This document shows, piece after piece, positions 6,429-7,998 of a stretch of 7,998 nucleotides of DNA; position 1 is the first letter of the stretch; each line of letters begins with the position of its first letter. Both the position numbers and the translations under genes were made by a program. The notes under the pieces are model-generated. The model saw only the letters and a program-made list of their open reading frames with translations. It had not been told where the DNA came from and did no database searches. The stretch is from Acidobacteriaceae bacterium. Lineage in GTDB: Bacteria > Acidobacteriota > Terriglobia > Terriglobales > SbA1. The DNA lies in NCBI GenBank assembly GCA_003136335.1, contig PLEA01000005.1, positions 283 through 8,280 on the forward strand. The letters are read 5' to 3'.

Positions 6429-6504
6429 TTTTGAAAGGCCGCGCGTTTTGGAAGGCCGGTTAGTCGGCTAATTAGCCCACTAACGAAGGCCGGATTTTGA
6501 AAGG
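6429..6504 (+). repeat. Interspersed 10-bp direct repeats TTTTGAAAGG
   Basis: In the 186-base actB-actC spacer, TTTTGAAAGG occurs at 6429-6438 and 6495-6504, with a one-mismatch copy TTTTGGAAGG at 6446-6455. The first and last copies lead into similar GC-rich strings (CCGCGCG and GCGCGGC). I see no gene in the spacer. Confidence 0.6.
6451..6493 (+). repeat. AATT-centred hairpin between 9-bp direct repeats
   Basis: GAAGGCCGG occurs at 6451-6459 and again at 6485-6493. Between them is a long hairpin: GTTAGT (6459-6464) pairs with ACTAAC (6479-6484), then one C-C mismatch, then the perfect palindrome GGCTAATTAGCC (6466-6477). The arrangement resembles a small palindromic insertion with duplicated flanks, though the first flank overlaps the stem by one base. 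Confidence 0.65.
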
Positions 6505-6523
6505 GCGCGGCTTCAGTCGCGCC
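6504..6523 (+). repeat. 20-nt hairpin of the large type
   Basis: GGCGCGGC-TTCA-GTCGCGCC forms an 8-bp stem with one G-U pair and a 4-base loop. Length, stem size and loop size are the same as in the two large hairpins of the actA-actB spacer at 3144-3163 and 3209-3228, so the same element family appears to sit on both sides of actB. There is no T-run after it. Confidence 0.75.
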
Positions 6524-6544
6524 GTTAAGAGTCGATTCGAGTTT

Positions 6545-6564
6545 GGGCTTTAGCCCTGAGGAAG
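6545..6564 (+). promoter_or_regulatory. Hairpin followed by the likely actC ribosome-binding site
   Basis: GGGCT-TT-AGCCC (6545-6556) is directly followed by T and then GAGGAAG (6558-6564), the only Shine-Dalgarno-like stretch before actC. Its core AGGA (6559-6562) is 14 bases from the ATG at 6577, longer than usual. The binding site therefore appears to be part of, or to abut, a repeat-type hairpin. Confidence 0.5.
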
Positions 6565-6576
6565 CAGCAAGCACGC

Positions 6577-7950
6577 ATGGACGAGCAATACAAAATAACG
6601 GTCGACGCCGACCGGGCTCCCGTAATCGAGCCGGGCTACACCTTCGGCACGGTCACGGAAAAAATCAGCGCGATCGTGCTGACCCGTCCCGCTTCGAACG
6701 GATGGTTCCTCGGCTTCGGCATTGCCTTCATGCTGACGATGATGATGCTCTACGCCATCGGATACCTGGTCCTGAAAGGCGTCGGCATCTGGGGCGTGAC
6801 CATCCCTATCGGATGGGGCTTCGCCATCGTCAACTTCGTGTGGTGGATCGGCATCGGTCACGCCGGCACTTTGATTTCCGCCATCCTATTGCTGTTGCGC
6901 CAGTCGTGGCGCAATTCGATCAACCGTTTCGCGGAAGCCATGACTCTTTTCGCCGTCGCCGCCGCCGGCATCTTCCCCGCGATTCACGTCGGCCGCCCCT
7001 GGCTGGCCTACTGGCTGTTCCCATATCCCAGCACCATGGGAGTGTGGCCGCAGTTCCGCAGCCCGCTCATCTGGGACGTTTTCGCCGTTTCCACTTACGC
7101 CACAATTTCGGCGTTGTTCTGGTTTATGGGCCTGATCCCGGACTTCGCGACCCTCCGCGACCGCTCCGACCATCGGGCGCTCAAAATTGTTTACGGCATG
7201 CTCTCGATGGGATGGCGCGGATCGGCGCGCCACTGGCATCGCTACGAGACCGCCTACCTGCTGCTGGCGGGTTTAGCGACGCCGCTCGTGCTCTCGGTTC
7301 ACACCGTCGTGAGCTTCGATTTCGCCGTCGGTATCGTTCCGGGATGGCACACCACCATCTTCCCGCCTTACTTCGTCGCCGGCGCTATCTATTCCGGATT
7401 CGCCATGGTGTTGATGCTCGCCATTCCCATTCGCAAGATCTACGGCCTGGAAGATTTCATCACGGAACGCCACCTGCAAAATTCCGCCAAGGTCATGCTG
7501 GCGACGGGCCTGATTGTCGCCTACGGCTACGGTATCGAAGCGTTCATGGGCTGGTACAGCGGCGATCGCTATGACGCGTTTACCTTGTGGAATCGTTTGC
7601 ACGGTCCCTATGCTATTCCTTACTGGATGCTGCTGCTCTGCAACATCTTTATCCCGCAAGTGCTGTGGATTCGTAAGCTGCGCGCCAGTCCGGTTGCTCT
7701 GTTCTTCATCTCCGGCGTCATTCTCGTCGGCATGTGGCTGGAACGTTTCATTATCGTGGTTGTCAGCCTGCAGCGCGATTTCCTGACTTCCTCGTGGGGC
7801 ATGTACTACCCCACGCGCTGGGACTGGATGACTTATATCGGCACCATCGGTATGTTCCTGGCCGCCATGTTCCTGTTCCTGCGCTTGCTACCGGCGATTT
7901 CGATTTTTGAGATGCGCACCCTTCTGCCGGAAGCGGAGGTAAAGGAATAA
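6577..7950 (+). CDS. actC: ActC, NrfD/PsrC-type membrane subunit of alternative complex III
   Basis: ActC is the polytopic inner-membrane subunit of ACIII in which quinol is bound and oxidised; electrons then pass to the iron-sulphur clusters of ActB. The protein has 457 residues, a hydrophilic N-terminus with the family-like run VTEKISAIVLTRPASNGW (about 26-43), and about ten predicted membrane segments (near residues 43-66, 76-94, 96-108 or 118-136, 165-185, 225-245, 262-283, 305-325, 348-366, 372-393, 418-438). Features typical of the NrfD superfamily here include WWIGIGHAGTLISA (89-102), AGIFPAIHVGRPW (130-142) and the HTVVSFDFA region (242-250). ActC and ActF are paralogues; this copy is called ActC because it directly follows actB and precedes actD. 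The ATG at 6577 follows a weakly spaced GAGGAAG. Only four bases separate its stop from the actD start, indicating translation from one messenger. Confidence 0.95.
   Translation: MDEQYKITVDADRAPVIEPGYTFGTVTEKISAIVLTRPASNGWFLGFGIAFMLTMMMLYAIGYLVLKGVGIWGVTIPIGWGFAIVNFVWWIGIGHAGTLISAILLLLRQSWRNSINRFAEAMTLFAVAAAGIFPAIHVGRPWLAYWLFPYPSTMGVWPQFRSPLIWDVFAVSTYATISALFWFMGLIPDFATLRDRSDHRALKIVYGMLSMGWRGSARHWHRYETAYLLLAGLATPLVLSVHTVVSFDFAVGIVPGWHTTIFPPYFVAGAIYSGFAMVLMLAIPIRKIYGLEDFITERHLQNSAKVMLATGLIVAYGYGIEAFMGWYSGDRYDAFTLWNRLHGPYAIPYWMLLLCNIFIPQVLWIRKLRASPVALFFISGVILVGMWLERFIIVVVSLQRDFLTSSWGMYYPTRWDWMTYIGTIGMFLAAMFLFLRLLPAISIFEMRTLLPEAEVKE
7942..7946 (+). promoter_or_regulatory. Ribosome-binding site of actD
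   Basis: AAGGA lies inside the last codons of actC, 8 bases before the actD ATG. A second purine-rich box, GGAGGT (7935-7940), is further upstream. This is the best-spaced Shine-Dalgarno sequence in the window and supports the start at 7955. Confidence 0.7.
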
Positions 7951-7954
7951 CGCC

Positions 7955-7998
7955 ATGAAGCGCGATCCCATCTACGGCATCATGGCGGAGTTCGACTC
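7955..7998 (+). CDS. actD: ActD, alternative complex III subunit, N-terminal fragment
   Basis: Only 14 full codons are visible (MKRDPIYGIMAEFD), and the gene is cut by the window edge. The PIYG-MAEFD pattern is typical of the ActD start (DUF3341 family), a small membrane-attached subunit of about 170-220 residues that contacts ActC and ActF. Position right after actC, with a 4-base gap, agrees with the usual actABCDEF order. The call depends on this short match and on gene order. Confidence 0.85.
   Translation, partial: MKRDPIYGIMAEFD

Noticed and set aside
6543..7574. A 343-codon + strand frame overlapping actC
   Set aside because: It is out of frame with the obvious membrane protein, very rich in Arg/His/Pro, and has no hydrophobic segments or known motif.

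Overview
This GC-rich window carries most of the front half of an alternative complex III (ACIII, act) operon on the + strand: actA, actB, actC and the first 14 codons of actD. Upstream lie an NAD(P)-dependent aldehyde dehydrogenase gene (+ strand) and, divergent from it, the N-terminal third of an amidase gene on the - strand. The gene content, the base composition and the style of the spacer hairpins (GCCCC-GAA-GGGGC, GGGCTTTAGCCC and relatives) suggest an acidobacterium. This placement is an inference: ACIII also occurs in Bacteroidota, Chloroflexota, Planctomycetota, Verrucomicrobiota and some deltaproteobacteria.

Layout: 1-548 (-) amidase, cut by the window edge; 549-692 divergent spacer with a 9-bp triplicate repeat and -10-like boxes; 693-2138 (+) aldehyde dehydrogenase; 2139-2398 spacer with a good sigma-70-type promoter and a roughly 110-nt leader; 2399-3097 actA (pentahaem cytochrome c); 3098-3318 spacer filled with an ordered array of five hairpins; 3319-6390 actB (molybdopterin-oxidoreductase-like domain fused to an iron-sulphur domain); 6391-6576 second repeat-rich spacer; 6577-7950 actC (NrfD/PsrC-type membrane subunit); 7955-7998 start of actD.

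How the genes work together: ACIII is a quinol-oxidising complex that replaces the cytochrome bc1 complex. ActC is the membrane subunit where quinol is thought to be oxidised. ActB carries electrons through its iron-sulphur clusters, and ActA (with ActE, not in view) passes them through haems c to a soluble carrier or directly to a terminal oxidase. The aldehyde dehydrogenase and amidase show no evident functional link to the complex.

The protein-coding content is a recognisable, known system, and I see no new enzyme or defence system. The least explained material is in the two spacers flanking actB. The first alternates 13-nt hairpins (5-bp stem, GNA triloop) with 20-nt hairpins (8-bp stem, 4-nt loop) in the order small-large-small-large-small at a 65-67 nt period, with compensatory base changes between copies. 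The second has another 20-nt hairpin of the same build, an AATT-centred palindrome between 9-bp direct repeats, and a GGGCT/AGCCC hairpin beside the actC ribosome-binding site.
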